Shown piece after piece: positions 1 through 8,687 of a stretch of 64,000 bases of DNA. The notes under the pieces were generated by a model. It searched no databases. It worked only from the letters and a program-made list of their open reading frames with translations, and had not been told where the DNA came from. Origin of the DNA: DASXHZ01 sp036488085 (lineage in GTDB: Bacteria; Acidobacteriota; Thermoanaerobaculia; Gp7-AA8); NCBI GenBank assembly GCA_036488085.1, contig DASXHZ010000074.1, positions 5,211 through 69,210 of the forward strand. Reading direction: 5' to 3'. A program made the position numbers and the translations under genes. The stretch's first letter is position 1. Each line of letters opens with the position of its first letter.

Positions 1-511
1 CGACCAGCTTCTTGTTCAGGTACGGGAGCTCGGCGTGCTCCGCGAGCGGGAAGCCCTGCGCCTCGATGCCGGTCATCATCGAGAAGAGCTGCGGCGGGAT
101 GGCGGGATGGTTCCCGATCCAAAGCTGGTGCGTGTAGCCGCCGGCGTGCGCGGTCCAAAGCGCCGCGTTCACACCTTGCAGCGGTTTGGTTTCATGCGTT
201 GCCTCGACCGAGTGCGCGGGCCGGGAAGCCGGTTCGGTGCGATACGAGCGCGCAATCTCATCGACGAACGTGACCGTGTTCGCCTTCAGGTCGAAGAGGC
301 GCCAGTGATCGAGCTCGTCGAGCGACCGCGCCTTGTCGCCCGCCACGACGATCGCATGCGTGAACGTCCTGTTCGCCGGCTGGACCGTCGTTTCGATGGT
401 GATGACGGTGGCGCGGATCTGAGGGCCTGCGGGTGGCGGCGTCGCTTTCTTGACTTCGGAGCGGCAGGCGAAAAGGAGCGCGAGGATGAGAGCGCAGAGG
501 GCAGAGCGCAG
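1..511 (-). CDS. Putative lipoprotein, 3' end outside the window
   Basis: The minus-strand frame is open from just after polA to the window edge (about 170 residues visible). It begins with a short basic-hydrophobic segment ending LLFAC, a good lipobox, so the protein should be exported and lipidated. After the cysteine come a Pro-rich linker and beta-rich sequence containing DHWRLFDLKANTVTF. I do not recognise the family. The frame has no ATG, GTG or TTG start. The only codon that gives a clean lipoprotein signal is a CTG at 511, so the start is uncertain. That 5' end lies inside a heptamer repeat (489-562), which may have replaced the original start. The gene follows polA by about 50 bp on the same strand. 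The C-terminus is cut off at position 1. Confidence 0.55.
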   Translation of the reverse strand, partial: MRSALCALILALLFACRSEVKKATPPPAGPQIRATVITIETTVQPANRTFTHAIVVAGDKARSLDELDHWRLFDLKANTVTFVDEIARSYRTEPASRPAHSVEATHETKPLQGVNAALWTAHAGGYTHQLWIGNHPAIPPQLFSMMTGIEAQGFPLAEHAELPYLNKKLV

Positions 512-562
512 AGCGCAGAACTTCGGTTGTCGCTCTGCGCTCTGCGCTCTCCCCTCTGCTCT
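489..562. repeat. Inverted heptamer-repeat element, AGAGCGC type
   Basis: From 489 to 516 there are four 7-bp units in register (AGAGCGC, AGAGGGC, then AGAGCGC twice). After a loop of about 10 bases the same sequence returns inverted (531-562), with two small indels. The element could fold into a long hairpin. It lies between the polA stop (562-564) and the downstream lipoprotein, and it supplies that protein's first codons. The same heptamer recurs at 41091-41198, 51300-51386 and, as a single arm, 44060-44087. Confidence 0.85.
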
Positions 563-3228
563 CAGTCCTTTGCGTCGTACCAGCTTCGTCCCCATCGCGT
601 GTCGACCGCCAGCGGCACCGCGAGCGGAAAGATGTTCTCCATCGCATCTTTCACGATCTCCGCCACCTCCGTCGCCTCGCTCTGGGTCGCCTCGATCACG
701 ATCTCGTCGTGCACCGTCAGCAGCATCCGGGCGACGCGCTGGTCGAGCCTTGCGTCGAGCGCAATCATCGCGAGCTTCAGGATGTCGGCGGCCGTCCCCT
801 GAATCGGCGCGTTCGTCGCCATCCGCTCCGCGTTGCCGCGCACCGTGAACGACTTGTTGTGGATCTCGGGGATGTAGCGAACCCGCCCGAAGAGCGTCGT
901 CACCTTTCCGGTGCCGCGTGCCTCTTCGAGCGTCCGGTCGAGATACTCCTGGATCTTCGGATAGCGCGCAAAGTACGCGTCGATGAAGTCCTTCGCCTGG
1001 CCGGTCGGAATGTCCAACTCGTTCGAGAGCCGGAACGCGGACATCCCGTACAGCACCCCGAAGTTGATCGTCTTCGCCGCCCGCCGCTGATCGTGCGTCA
1101 ACTGCTCCGGCGGGATGTTGAACATCTTCGACGCCGTCGCGCGGTGGATGTCGTCGCCGCGCCGGAACGTCTCGATCAGGTCGGGGTCACCCGAGATGTG
1201 CGCCAGGATGCGCAGCTCCACCTGCGAGTAGTCGGCTGACAGCAGCACCTGCCCTTCGTCCGCCACGAACGCTTTCCGAATCGAGCGGCCGAGCTCCGTC
1301 CGGATCGGGATGTTCTGCAGGTTCGGATCGGACGACGACAGCCGGCCGGTCGCGGCGACCGCCTGGTTGAACGACGTGTGCACGCGGCCGTGCACGTCGA
1401 CGAGCTGCGGCAGCGCGTCGATGTAGGTCGACTTGAGCTTGTGCAGCTCGCGATGCTGGAGGATGAGCTGCGGCACGACGAAGCCGTGCGACGCCAGCTC
1501 CTGGAGGACGTCGACCGACGTCGAGAATGCCTTCGTTCCCTTCGTCTTCTTGATGACCGGATAGTTCAGCTTCTCGAACAGGATGTGTCCGAGCTGCTGC
1601 GGCGAGTTGATGTTGAACTCCGTCCCCGCCTCGGTGTAGATGCGCGTCTCGAGGTCGGCGAGCTGCACGCCCATGTCGTTCGACATCCGGTGCAGCAACG
1701 CGACATCGACGCGGATCCCGCGCTCCTCCATCCGCGCCAGGACCGGAATGAGCGGGAGCTCGATCTCCTCGTAGATCTTTACGAGCGCCGCTTCGCGGCG
1801 GAGCTCGGGCTCGAGCGCGTCGCGCAGGTCGAGCGTGATCGCCGGCTTCTCGCCGAGGTATGGGACGTAGGCGCTGATCGCAGTGGGGCCGAGGCCGTGC
1901 TCGGCGGCGAAAAGCGGCGCGGTCTTCGCGACGTCCTTCCGCGTGACGACGTCCTGCTTCAGCCGGTCGCGCGCGATGTTGCCGAAGGCGTGCGACGGAA
2001 GGCCGGGATTGATGACGTACGACATGATCATCGTGTCGGCCCACTTGGCCGGTACCGGCCAGCCGTTGGCCGCGAGACGCCGCGTCTGTTCCTTTGAATC
2101 GTGCGCGACGAACGCGCGATCGGTCTGCAGCGCCTGGCGCAGGACGGCCGCGAGCTCCGCGTTTCCTCCGACGCTCGGCGAGAGAGGAACGATCAGCGCC
2201 TCGGTCGCGCTTCTCGCGATTGCCGCCGCGATGATTTCGTCGAACGCGTCGGCCGTGTTCGACTCGAACCAGATCGCCAGCGGGTCGTTGCCGTTCGTGA
2301 ATTCGCGAACGTCGTCCGCGGCGGCGGCGACACGGAAGTCGCGCACCGTCGGCGGTGCTTCCGGCAGGTACTCCTGCATCAGCGACGCGAACTCGAGCTT
2401 CGAGAAGATCTCGTGCAGCCGCGGCCGGTCGGGCTCCGCGCGCTTGAGCGCCTCGAAGTCGATGTTCGTGACGTCGAGGTCGCACTTGATGCGGGCCAGG
2501 TCGCGCGAGAGGAACGCTTTGTCGCGGTTCTCTTCGAGCTTCTTCCGCTGCGCCGGCTTCAGCTTGTCGAGGTTCTCGTAGACGCCTTCGAGCGAGCCGA
2601 AGTCGGTGATCAGCGCCTTCGCCCCCTTCTCGCCGATGCCGGGGACGCCGGGGATGTTGTCGATAGCGTCGCCCCAGATCGCCATGACGTCGACGACCTT
2701 CTCCGGCGCCAGCCCGAACGCCTCGGCCACCCCTTTCGCGTCGTACAGCACCTCGCGGCCCGTATGGTAGAACGAGATACCGTCGCCGACGAGCTGAAAG
2801 AAGTCCTTGTCGGACGTCGCGATCACGACGTCGTAACGGCGGTCGCGCGCGGCGCAGGCGAGCGATCCGATGAGGTCATCCGCCTCCCAATCCTCGACAC
2901 CGATGACCGGGATCCGGAAGCCTTCCAGCACGTCGTTGACGAGCGGCATCTGGATGACAAGGTCGTCCGGCATCGGCCGCCGGTCCTTCTTGTAGTCCTC
3001 GTACGCCTCATGGCGCGTCTTCGCATGGCCGATGTCGAACGCCACCGCGATACAGTCGGGGTTGTGGTCCTTCAGCAGCTTCCGGAGCATCTGCGTGAAG
3101 CCGTAGACGGCGTTCGTGGCGAGGCCGGCGGAGTTGGTGAGCCCGCGGATCGCGAAGTAGGAGCGGTAGACGTTGTTCGAGCCGTCGATGATGAAGAGCT
3201 TGGGACGCTTGGTCGTCGCCTTGGGCAT
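562..3228 (-). CDS. polA: DNA polymerase I
   Basis: The 888-residue protein fills gaps and removes RNA primers in replication and repair. The N-terminal 5'-3' exonuclease domain is intact (DGSNNVYRSYFA near residue 15, then WEADD, and GVPGIGEKGA in the helix-hairpin-helix region). The C-terminal polymerase domain has motif A (SADYSQVELR), motif B (RRAAKTINFGVLYG) and motif C (VHDE, residues 839-842). The middle 3'-5' exonuclease-like domain looks degenerate. The first acidic motif, normally D-x-E, reads FESNT, and the last conserved Asp is missing in REAALVKIYEEI, so proofreading is probably absent, as in Taq polymerase. The ATG at 3228 gives a normal N-terminus. Confidence 0.97.
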   Translation of the reverse strand: MPKATTKRPKLFIIDGSNNVYRSYFAIRGLTNSAGLATNAVYGFTQMLRKLLKDHNPDCIAVAFDIGHAKTRHEAYEDYKKDRRPMPDDLVIQMPLVNDVLEGFRIPVIGVEDWEADDLIGSLACAARDRRYDVVIATSDKDFFQLVGDGISFYHTGREVLYDAKGVAEAFGLAPEKVVDVMAIWGDAIDNIPGVPGIGEKGAKALITDFGSLEGVYENLDKLKPAQRKKLEENRDKAFLSRDLARIKCDLDVTNIDFEALKRAEPDRPRLHEIFSKLEFASLMQEYLPEAPPTVRDFRVAAAADDVREFTNGNDPLAIWFESNTADAFDEIIAAAIARSATEALIVPLSPSVGGNAELAAVLRQALQTDRAFVAHDSKEQTRRLAANGWPVPAKWADTMIMSYVINPGLPSHAFGNIARDRLKQDVVTRKDVAKTAPLFAAEHGLGPTAISAYVPYLGEKPAITLDLRDALEPELRREAALVKIYEEIELPLIPVLARMEERGIRVDVALLHRMSNDMGVQLADLETRIYTEAGTEFNINSPQQLGHILFEKLNYPVIKKTKGTKAFSTSVDVLQELASHGFVVPQLILQHRELHKLKSTYIDALPQLVDVHGRVHTSFNQAVAATGRLSSSDPNLQNIPIRTELGRSIRKAFVADEGQVLLSADYSQVELRILAHISGDPDLIETFRRGDDIHRATASKMFNIPPEQLTHDQRRAAKTINFGVLYGMSAFRLSNELDIPTGQAKDFIDAYFARYPKIQEYLDRTLEEARGTGKVTTLFGRVRYIPEIHNKSFTVRGNAERMATNAPIQGTAADILKLAMIALDARLDQRVARMLLTVHDEIVIEATQSEATEVAEIVKDAMENIFPLAVPLAVDTRWGRSWYDAKD

Positions 3229-3253
3229 GGGAGCGCCGGGATTATAGGGTGGC

Positions 3254-3302
3254 CGGGAGCCAGTGGCCGGTGGCCGGGTACTTAGAGCTTGGAGCTAGAG
3301 CT
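3254..3302. repeat. Heptamer array, CAGTGGC/TTGGAGC type
   Basis: Seven 7-bp units run in exact register just upstream of polA. The first four resemble CAGTGGC and CGGTGGC; the last three resemble TTAGAGC and TTGGAGC. I see no matching inverted arm nearby, unlike the other loci of this repeat class. Confidence 0.65.
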
Positions 3303-3799
3303 CAGTCCTTCGTGCCAAGAGGGGCGGCCCGCGCTGCCCGGACCACGCAGGTGAACCGTCGAATCTCGCCCACAAACACTTGCGGAGCCTTTCGGCTCCG
3401 CTCGTGATACTTCGTGTCTTGGGCTGGACCGCTGCGGCCAGTCGGTGGGTTCAAGGAAGCTTAGGTGATTAATCGTCCAAAATCGGTCCAATAGTCGAGG
3501 AGGGAGCCCGCAGCGGCCACTAGACGTGAGCAAGTAAGGTTGGACTCACGCGCCGGTCTCGAATGTGTCGAGCCCTGTTTCATATTGCTCGCTCTCATTG
3601 CTAGATCGAGGCCAAGTTCGCCTCGGGCGTCTCCAGTTACCGCTTTTCGCCCCTCTGTTTCGACCGCAACCGCTGTAACTACAGTCAGGAAGCGCATTTG
3701 CGGCGGTCCGCTCGTGAAAAATGTCACATGGCGAGCGCGGCTAAACCACTGGAAACTTTTTCCTTCTCTGGCGCCGCCGTTGCAATTCTGACCGACGCC
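3303..3799. other. Long non-coding interval between divergent genes
   Basis: Together with 3229-3302 this makes 571 bp without a convincing gene, between polA (-) and the beta-barrel gene (+). Short open frames here have no recognisable protein features. It contains a perfect 8-bp-stem hairpin at 3382-3401 (GCGGAGCC, loop TTTC) with no T-tract after it, so it is not an obvious terminator. Stretches such as 3560-3790 are less GC-rich than the neighbouring genes. It may hold the two divergent promoters or a small RNA; neither can be assigned from the sequence alone. Confidence 0.5.
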
Positions 3800-4468
3800 A
3801 TGAAGAAATCTTTGCGTTTCACGCTCCTGCTCCTCGTTGCATTTGCGCTGCCGGCCGCGGCCGATGAGTGGAGCATCGGGGGTGGAACGGGCGCCTTCGT
3901 CTTCGGCGACTTCGTACGCCGGACGCTCCTGCCGACCACCGGAAATGGCAACGGCTCGCCGACGCAGCTCAAACTGACCGGCAAGACCCGGCCCGGCATC
4001 CTGGCCGACGTCGAGCGCGACTTCAGCCCGCGCTTCGCGGTCCGCCTCGAGGGTTCGTTCACCAATGCCCGCGTCGCGGTGCGCGATTCAGGCGGCAGCG
4101 AGGTCGGCCTCAACGCCGGCAAGCTCGACGTTTCGACGTTCATGCTGCCGCTGATCGTCCGCATCAACCCGCACGGTGCGATCCGCTTCCACCTCCTCGG
4201 CGGTCCCGCCTACGCGATCTATCACGTGAAGCAGACGATCGGCGCAACGCAGGTCCCGCTTTTCGCCGGGACGCGGAACCGCTTTGGCTTCGCCGGCGGC
4301 GCGGGCGTCGACTGGTGGTTCGGGCCAAAGCTCGCCGCCGAAGGGCAGGTGACCGACATCGACACCGCCTCGCCGTTCGAGAAGTCGGACTTTGCGGCTG
4401 CGGCGTTCGTGAAAATCCCGCGGACGCACAATGTCCACACGACGGTCGGCCTGCGCTGGCGCTTTTGA
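3800..4468 (+). CDS. Small outer-membrane beta-barrel protein
   Basis: This 222-residue protein starts with a standard Sec signal peptide (MKKSLRFTLLLLVAFALPAAA, cleavage after AAA-DE). The mature part has alternating hydrophobic strands and a terminal aromatic (final residues LRWRF), typical of outer-membrane barrels of the OmpA/OprF-like eight-strand type. I chose the ATG at 3800 because it begins the signal peptide; an upstream in-frame extension would add 34 residues with no signal character. No enzymatic motif is visible. It ends 12 bp before the HD-domain gene on the same strand. Confidence 0.8.
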   Translation: MKKSLRFTLLLLVAFALPAAADEWSIGGGTGAFVFGDFVRRTLLPTTGNGNGSPTQLKLTGKTRPGILADVERDFSPRFAVRLEGSFTNARVAVRDSGGSEVGLNAGKLDVSTFMLPLIVRINPHGAIRFHLLGGPAYAIYHVKQTIGATQVPLFAGTRNRFGFAGGAGVDWWFGPKLAAEGQVTDIDTASPFEKSDFAAAAFVKIPRTHNVHTTVGLRWRF

Positions 4469-4480
4469 CATACTCAGCGC

Positions 4481-5086
4481 GTGAAATCACGCGATGAAGC
4501 GCTCGCCCTCCTCCACGAATTCACGAAGACCGACTCGCTCCGCAAGCACGCTCTCGCCGTCGAGCACGCGATGAAGGCGTGCGCGAAGAAGTTCGCGCCC
4601 GACGAGGATCCGGTGCGCTGGGGCATCTGCGGCATGTTGCACGACTTCGACTACGAGGCGTATCCGAACGCCGATCAGCACCCGTTCGTCGGCTCGAAGA
4701 TCCTCGAGGAGCGCGGCTTCGACGACGAGCTCCGCACCGCGATCCTCGGCCATGCCCCATACACGAACGTACCGCGGACGACGAAGATGGCGAAGGCGCT
4801 CTTCGCCTGCGACGAGCTGTGCGGCTTCCTCGTGGCGTGCGCCCTCGTGCAGCCGTCGAAGGCGCTCGCGGACGTGAAGCCCTCCTCGGTCAAGAAGAAG
4901 CTGAAGGACAAGGCGTTCGCGCGCAGCGTCAACCGTGACGACATCTATCACGGCGCGGAGGAGCTCGGCGTGGAGCTCGAGGAGCACATCGTCTTCGTGA
5001 AAGAGGCGCTGACGGAGATCGCGGATCAGATCGGCGTCGCGGGGACTACTCGAACAGCGTCGACGGATGCACCTCCGGCACAATGA
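4481..5086 (+). CDS. HD-domain phosphohydrolase
   Basis: The 201-residue protein matches the small HDIG/HD hydrolase family, metal-dependent phosphohydrolases acting on nucleotides or phosphoesters. The conserved histidine at position 23 and the H54-D55 doublet in GMLHDFDYE are present, followed by a GHAPY segment. The substrate is unknown. The start is GTG at 4481, close behind the beta-barrel gene. The last 41 bp overlap, on the opposite strand, the end of the EreA/ChaN-like gene; the C-terminal tail there is low-complexity (TTRTASTDAPPAQ), so its end may have arisen by read-on into the neighbour. Confidence 0.85.
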   Translation: MKSRDEALALLHEFTKTDSLRKHALAVEHAMKACAKKFAPDEDPVRWGICGMLHDFDYEAYPNADQHPFVGSKILEERGFDDELRTAILGHAPYTNVPRTTKMAKALFACDELCGFLVACALVQPSKALADVKPSSVKKKLKDKAFARSVNRDDIYHGAEELGVELEEHIVFVKEALTEIADQIGVAGTTRTASTDAPPAQ

Positions 5087-6341
5087 CTACGCTGTCGAAC
5101 GCCCAGATGATCCGTGCGACGCCGGGATCGACCGGCATCTTCTTGCCGAGCAGCGGTCGGATGGCGCGAAGGTCGATCACGGTCCACTGAGGTCCGGCGG
5201 CAGCGTCGAAGAACGGAGTGACGTCGAGGTTGACGTTGCGCGACTTCAACGCGTCGTACTCGGTGGCGCGGGCGGAATCGTCCTTCGAGAATGGCGTGTA
5301 CTCGTTGACGTGACCCTGTCGATAGAGGACCGCGGTGCTGAACGCCTTTGTGCCGTTCATCGCGGCGAGCTCCGGCAGCATCGTTCCGATGTCGTAGACC
5401 TCGACCAGACTGCGGCCGCGCATCATGTGTGACATCCCGAACTTCATCATGACGTGCGGCTTCGTCTCGCCGCCGCGGACCGCCTCGTCGTAGTACGTGC
5501 GGAAGTGGCGTTTCATCAGGAGCGAGCGGTTCAGGTTGTTCTCGTAGTTCCGGCCCGCCGTCCACGCCTGATAGATCGCGGCGCTCTCGCGAAGCTCACC
5601 GATGACGTACGCGGCTTCGCCGGTCTGCGGAAATGCGGCCGCGAGCTGATCGAAGTCGGCGGGCGTCGCGGTCATCATCAGCACCGCGGTTGGGTTCTTT
5701 TCGGCGCGCATCTTCGCGTCGCCCGCCGTGTTTCGCTCCGCCATTCGCCGGACGGCCTCTTTGGCAGCGGGCGTCGTCGCGAGCTGCGCCAGGCGGTCGA
5801 GGTGCATCGAAAGCGAGAGAACGAACTCCTGATCCAGCCCCCACACCGCATGCGCCACTTTCTTCGAGCCGGTGACGCCGGTCAGATACTCCGCTTCTTC
5901 ACGCCAGTTGAAAAACGGGAGAGCGAACGGGTACTGGACGCTGAGTTTTCCGATCGCGTCGACGGAGCCGAGCGCTTCGAGGCGCGCCGCGGTGATCGGC
6001 CCCGCTTCGACGGCGATGTGTCGATATCCGGCTGGTTGCAGCGCGGCCCACATTGCGGCCGCGAACTGCGGCGACTCCCGTCCGCCGTGGTCTTCTCCAA
6101 TGAGGAAGAACTGGCTCGCCGTTCCCTCCCGGATGAGCAGCTCGGCGCCCGGACCGGAAAGCTTCCCGTGATCGAGCGTCATTGGCGCGCTGTTGGCCTT
6201 GAGCGCGGCGATGAACGGCGTGTCATCCGCAACGGCGGCGCCGGCAGACAGACAGAGTGCGACTACAACCGAAACAGGAAGATGACGACGATTCACGGTC
6301 GCGATGAAATCACGACAGACGCGAGTATCCCTAATCGACAA
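5046..6341 (-). CDS. Secreted EreA/ChaN-like (Tiki superfamily) protein
   Basis: The protein (up to 431 residues) carries the erythromycin-esterase/ChaN/TIKI fold signatures: FLIGEDHGG near residue 80, a following IAVEAGP, and HVMMKFGMSHMMRG near residue 300. Members are metal-dependent hydrolases or haem-binding proteins; the substrate here cannot be told. Two starts are possible. TTG at 6341 overlaps the response-regulator stop. GTG at 6296 begins a clean signal peptide (VNRRHLPVSVVVALCLSAGA) and is the better biological choice. The protein is therefore periplasmic or secreted. It follows a LytS/LytTR pair on the same strand and could be its target. Confidence 0.75.
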   Translation of the reverse strand: MSIRDTRVCRDFIATVNRRHLPVSVVVALCLSAGAAVADDTPFIAALKANSAPMTLDHGKLSGPGAELLIREGTASQFFLIGEDHGGRESPQFAAAMWAALQPAGYRHIAVEAGPITAARLEALGSVDAIGKLSVQYPFALPFFNWREEAEYLTGVTGSKKVAHAVWGLDQEFVLSLSMHLDRLAQLATTPAAKEAVRRMAERNTAGDAKMRAEKNPTAVLMMTATPADFDQLAAAFPQTGEAAYVIGELRESAAIYQAWTAGRNYENNLNRSLLMKRHFRTYYDEAVRGGETKPHVMMKFGMSHMMRGRSLVEVYDIGTMLPELAAMNGTKAFSTAVLYRQGHVNEYTPFSKDDSARATEYDALKSRNVNLDVTPFFDAAAGPQWTVIDLRAIRPLLGKKMPVDPGVARIIWAFDSVVIVPEVHPSTLFE

Positions 6342-7095
6342 CTTTCGACCTGACTCCCATTAGCGATCGGAGGGTCGCGGAGCCATCGCGGCTGGCGCGT
6401 AAACGGGTTCCGTCCCGCATCACCAATATGAACCGTGACCCGGCTGCGGGCTCCAGGGTCTTCACGAAGTTCACATTCACGATGTGAGAGCGATGAATGC
6501 GGAGGAATCTCTCCCGATCGAGCCGCGCGTGAAGTTCGCGCAACCCGACATGCATCAAGTGGCGCCGTCCTTCTACGTAGAGCGCGACGTAGTCGTCACA
6601 CGCCTCGAGTCGCTCGAGGTGCTCGACGGCAATGCGGACGATGCGGCCGTTCTCTTTCACGAAAAGGCTCGAAATCGGTTTCGCGGCCCATAGCGCCCCT
6701 GCGGCACGGACCGCAACCGACGGCAGGCCGGCGGAGAGCGCCACGCGGGCACGGTCGAGCGCATCAGTGACGCGTTCCCGGCCGAACGGCTTGAGCAGAT
6801 AGTCGAGCGCGCCGATCTCGAACGCCGTGACGGCGAACCGGTCGAACGCGGTCGTGAAGATGATGTGCGGCCGATGTTCGATCTGTTCGACCACCGCCAT
6901 CCCTGATGCACCCGGCATCATGACGTCGAGGAAGAGCAGATGGGGCCGCAGCGTGTTGACGGCGCGAATGGCGGCGAGCCCGTCCGACGCCTCGAAGATC
7001 TCACCGACCCATTTCACGGTGGCGAGGTGGCCGCGGAGCGCGCGCCGGGCGAGCGGCTCGTCGTCGGCGATCAATGCCGTCACTTCACTCATCAT
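6331..7095 (-). CDS. LytTR-family response regulator
   Basis: The 254-residue regulator has an N-terminal receiver domain (acidic pair D11-D12, phospho-acceptor D57 in FLDVMMPG, K102 in LLKPF) and a C-terminal LytTR DNA-binding domain (about 150-250, with ERFLRIHRSHIVNV). It should bind DNA after phosphorylation by the adjacent kinase. The start is the ATG at 7095, which overlaps the kinase stop (the sequence ATGATGAGTGA serves both), suggesting translational coupling. Its stop overlaps the possible TTG start of the next gene, so all three may form one transcript. Confidence 0.93.
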   Translation of the reverse strand: MMSEVTALIADDEPLARRALRGHLATVKWVGEIFEASDGLAAIRAVNTLRPHLLFLDVMMPGASGMAVVEQIEHRPHIIFTTAFDRFAVTAFEIGALDYLLKPFGRERVTDALDRARVALSAGLPSVAVRAAGALWAAKPISSLFVKENGRIVRIAVEHLERLEACDDYVALYVEGRRHLMHVGLRELHARLDRERFLRIHRSHIVNVNFVKTLEPAAGSRFILVMRDGTRLRASRDGSATLRSLMGVRSKVVD

Positions 7096-8149
7096 GCGAC
7101 TCCGCCAGCTCATGCCAGGGAAGAGACAGCGTGACGACGTAGCCATGCGGCGAGGGACGGCTCGCTTCGAGCTCCGCCGCGTCGCCGTACGTCACCGCGA
7201 GGCGCTCGCGCAGCGTTCGCAATCCGTATCGAAGGCCGGGCTCTGAGATCGTCGCGTTGCCGTCGTCGGCAACCTCGATTCGCAGTCTTTTCCGATCCCC
7301 GGTCGCGGCGATGGCGATGCAGCCGCCCTCGGCACGCGGCGCGATCGAGTGACGGACGGCGTTCTCGACCAGCGTCTGCAGTGCGAACGAAGGTGTGGAG
7401 CACTCCAACGCAGCGGGGTCGATGTCCGCGGTGAAGCGGAGGCGCTCCTCGTACCGTAACTTCTCGAATTCCAGATAGCGGAGGGTGAACTTCCATTCGT
7501 CCGCCAGCCGTACCTCCTTGCGATCTTCGTCGTTCAGCGTGTATCGGAGCATCTCGGCGAGCTTCTCGACGGCATTCTCGGCGGCGGCCGCATCCTGCCG
7601 GCTCAATGCTCCGATCGTATGGAGTGCATTGAAGAGAAAGTGCGGCTGAAGTCGATTCTGGAGCGCCTGCAACCGTGCGCCGGCGAGCGCTGACTCCGCT
7701 TGGAGCGCGCGGATCTCGCTCGCGTGCGCGTCGTGCTGCATCGCCATCGCATAAGAGATTCCGGCGATCACCCCATACAGCCACAAGCCCATGACGAACT
7801 GCCACGCCACTACCGGCGATGCGAGGAAATGGACGAGGGAAGCGCTGCTGAGAAACGTGTCCGCACATGCCACCACGAGCGTCCATGCGACCGCATAGAA
7901 CGCGGCGGCCAAGAGGTGTCGCAGCAGAAATGAAATGTGCAACTGGCGCGGCCAGCTCACAGCGCCGCAATAGCGGCTGACGGCGATGCCCAAGACAGCA
8001 GCGCTGCCGATCGTGAGAAAAGCGCGGACCGCGGCCACGCCGGCAGTCTCATGACCGAAGACGATGGCGGCGACCATCCAGAAAAGAAAGAAGGGCAGCC
8101 ATGCCGTGATGATTAGCGCCGCATTCCGGACGTGGCCGCTCATGCGCAT
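7085..8149 (-). CDS. LytS-type membrane sensor histidine kinase
   Basis: The 354-residue kinase has four predicted membrane segments in residues 11-135 with little periplasmic sequence, then a short coiled linker and a His_kinase (PF06580) domain. The phospho-acceptor is H170 in LQPHFLFNALHTIGAL; N263 of the N-box lies in TLVENAVRHS, and a G-box follows (VADDGN, then GLRTLRERL). It should phosphorylate the LytTR regulator encoded immediately downstream. The signal is unknown; the four-helix module may sense membrane state or a lipophilic ligand. Confidence 0.92.
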   Translation of the reverse strand: MRMSGHVRNAALIITAWLPFFLFWMVAAIVFGHETAGVAAVRAFLTIGSAAVLGIAVSRYCGAVSWPRQLHISFLLRHLLAAAFYAVAWTLVVACADTFLSSASLVHFLASPVVAWQFVMGLWLYGVIAGISYAMAMQHDAHASEIRALQAESALAGARLQALQNRLQPHFLFNALHTIGALSRQDAAAAENAVEKLAEMLRYTLNDEDRKEVRLADEWKFTLRYLEFEKLRYEERLRFTADIDPAALECSTPSFALQTLVENAVRHSIAPRAEGGCIAIAATGDRKRLRIEVADDGNATISEPGLRYGLRTLRERLAVTYGDAAELEASRPSPHGYVVTLSLPWHELAESHDE

Positions 8150-8327
8150 CGATGAAGCGTAGCGTAACGCAGTAGCGATGTCGTTCTACCGACGCGGGAG
8201 GTCGATTCGCCGCCTACCGAAGGCGACCTTCGTCCGTTTACCGATCCCTGTTGGCAATTGGCCGAAAACCTCTTTCCTCCCGCGACGACTGCTCAATAGG
8301 ATTCCTGGGTCCAAGGAGGAATCGCAA

Positions 8328-8687
8328 ATGGGAAGACCGGTTGTGCACTTTGAGCTGTGGTCCAAAAATCCGGAGCAGCTCGGCACCTTTTACAGCGAAG
8401 TATTCGAATGGAATGTGAAGGCGGACCCACAGCTCGGGTACCGCTTCGTCGACACGGACGCGAGCCGCGGCATCAACGGCGGCATCACGACGCCGAAAGA
8501 GGGGCCCTGGCCGGGCAACATGGCCCTCTACATCGAAGTCGATGATCTCGCCGCATATACCGCGAAGGTCGAAGGCTCAGGCGGAAAGACTCTCGTGGAG
8601 CGGATGGAAATCCCGAACCTCGGCGCGCTCGGACTGTTTGAAGATCCCGATCAGCGCGTCTTCGGTATCTGGGAGATTCGGCGATGA
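8328..8687 (+). CDS. VOC (glyoxalase/dioxygenase) family protein
   Basis: This 119-residue protein has the vicinal-oxygen-chelate pattern: an opening VHFELWSKNPEQLGTFYSEVFEW, a middle ALYIEVDDLAAYTAKVEGSGG and a closing LGLFEDPDQRVFGIWE. These supply the His and Glu positions used for metal binding in this family. Single-module VOC proteins are hydrolases, isomerases or resistance proteins; this one is not specific enough to name. The ATG at 8328 follows a strong ribosome-binding site (AAGGAGGA at 8313-8320). The stop overlaps the next start in ATGA. Confidence 0.88.
   Translation: MGRPVVHFELWSKNPEQLGTFYSEVFEWNVKADPQLGYRFVDTDASRGINGGITTPKEGPWPGNMALYIEVDDLAAYTAKVEGSGGKTLVERMEIPNLGALGLFEDPDQRVFGIWEIRR

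Noticed and set aside
3382..3401. 8-bp perfect hairpin considered as a terminator
   Set aside because: No T-tract follows and no gene ends next to it.
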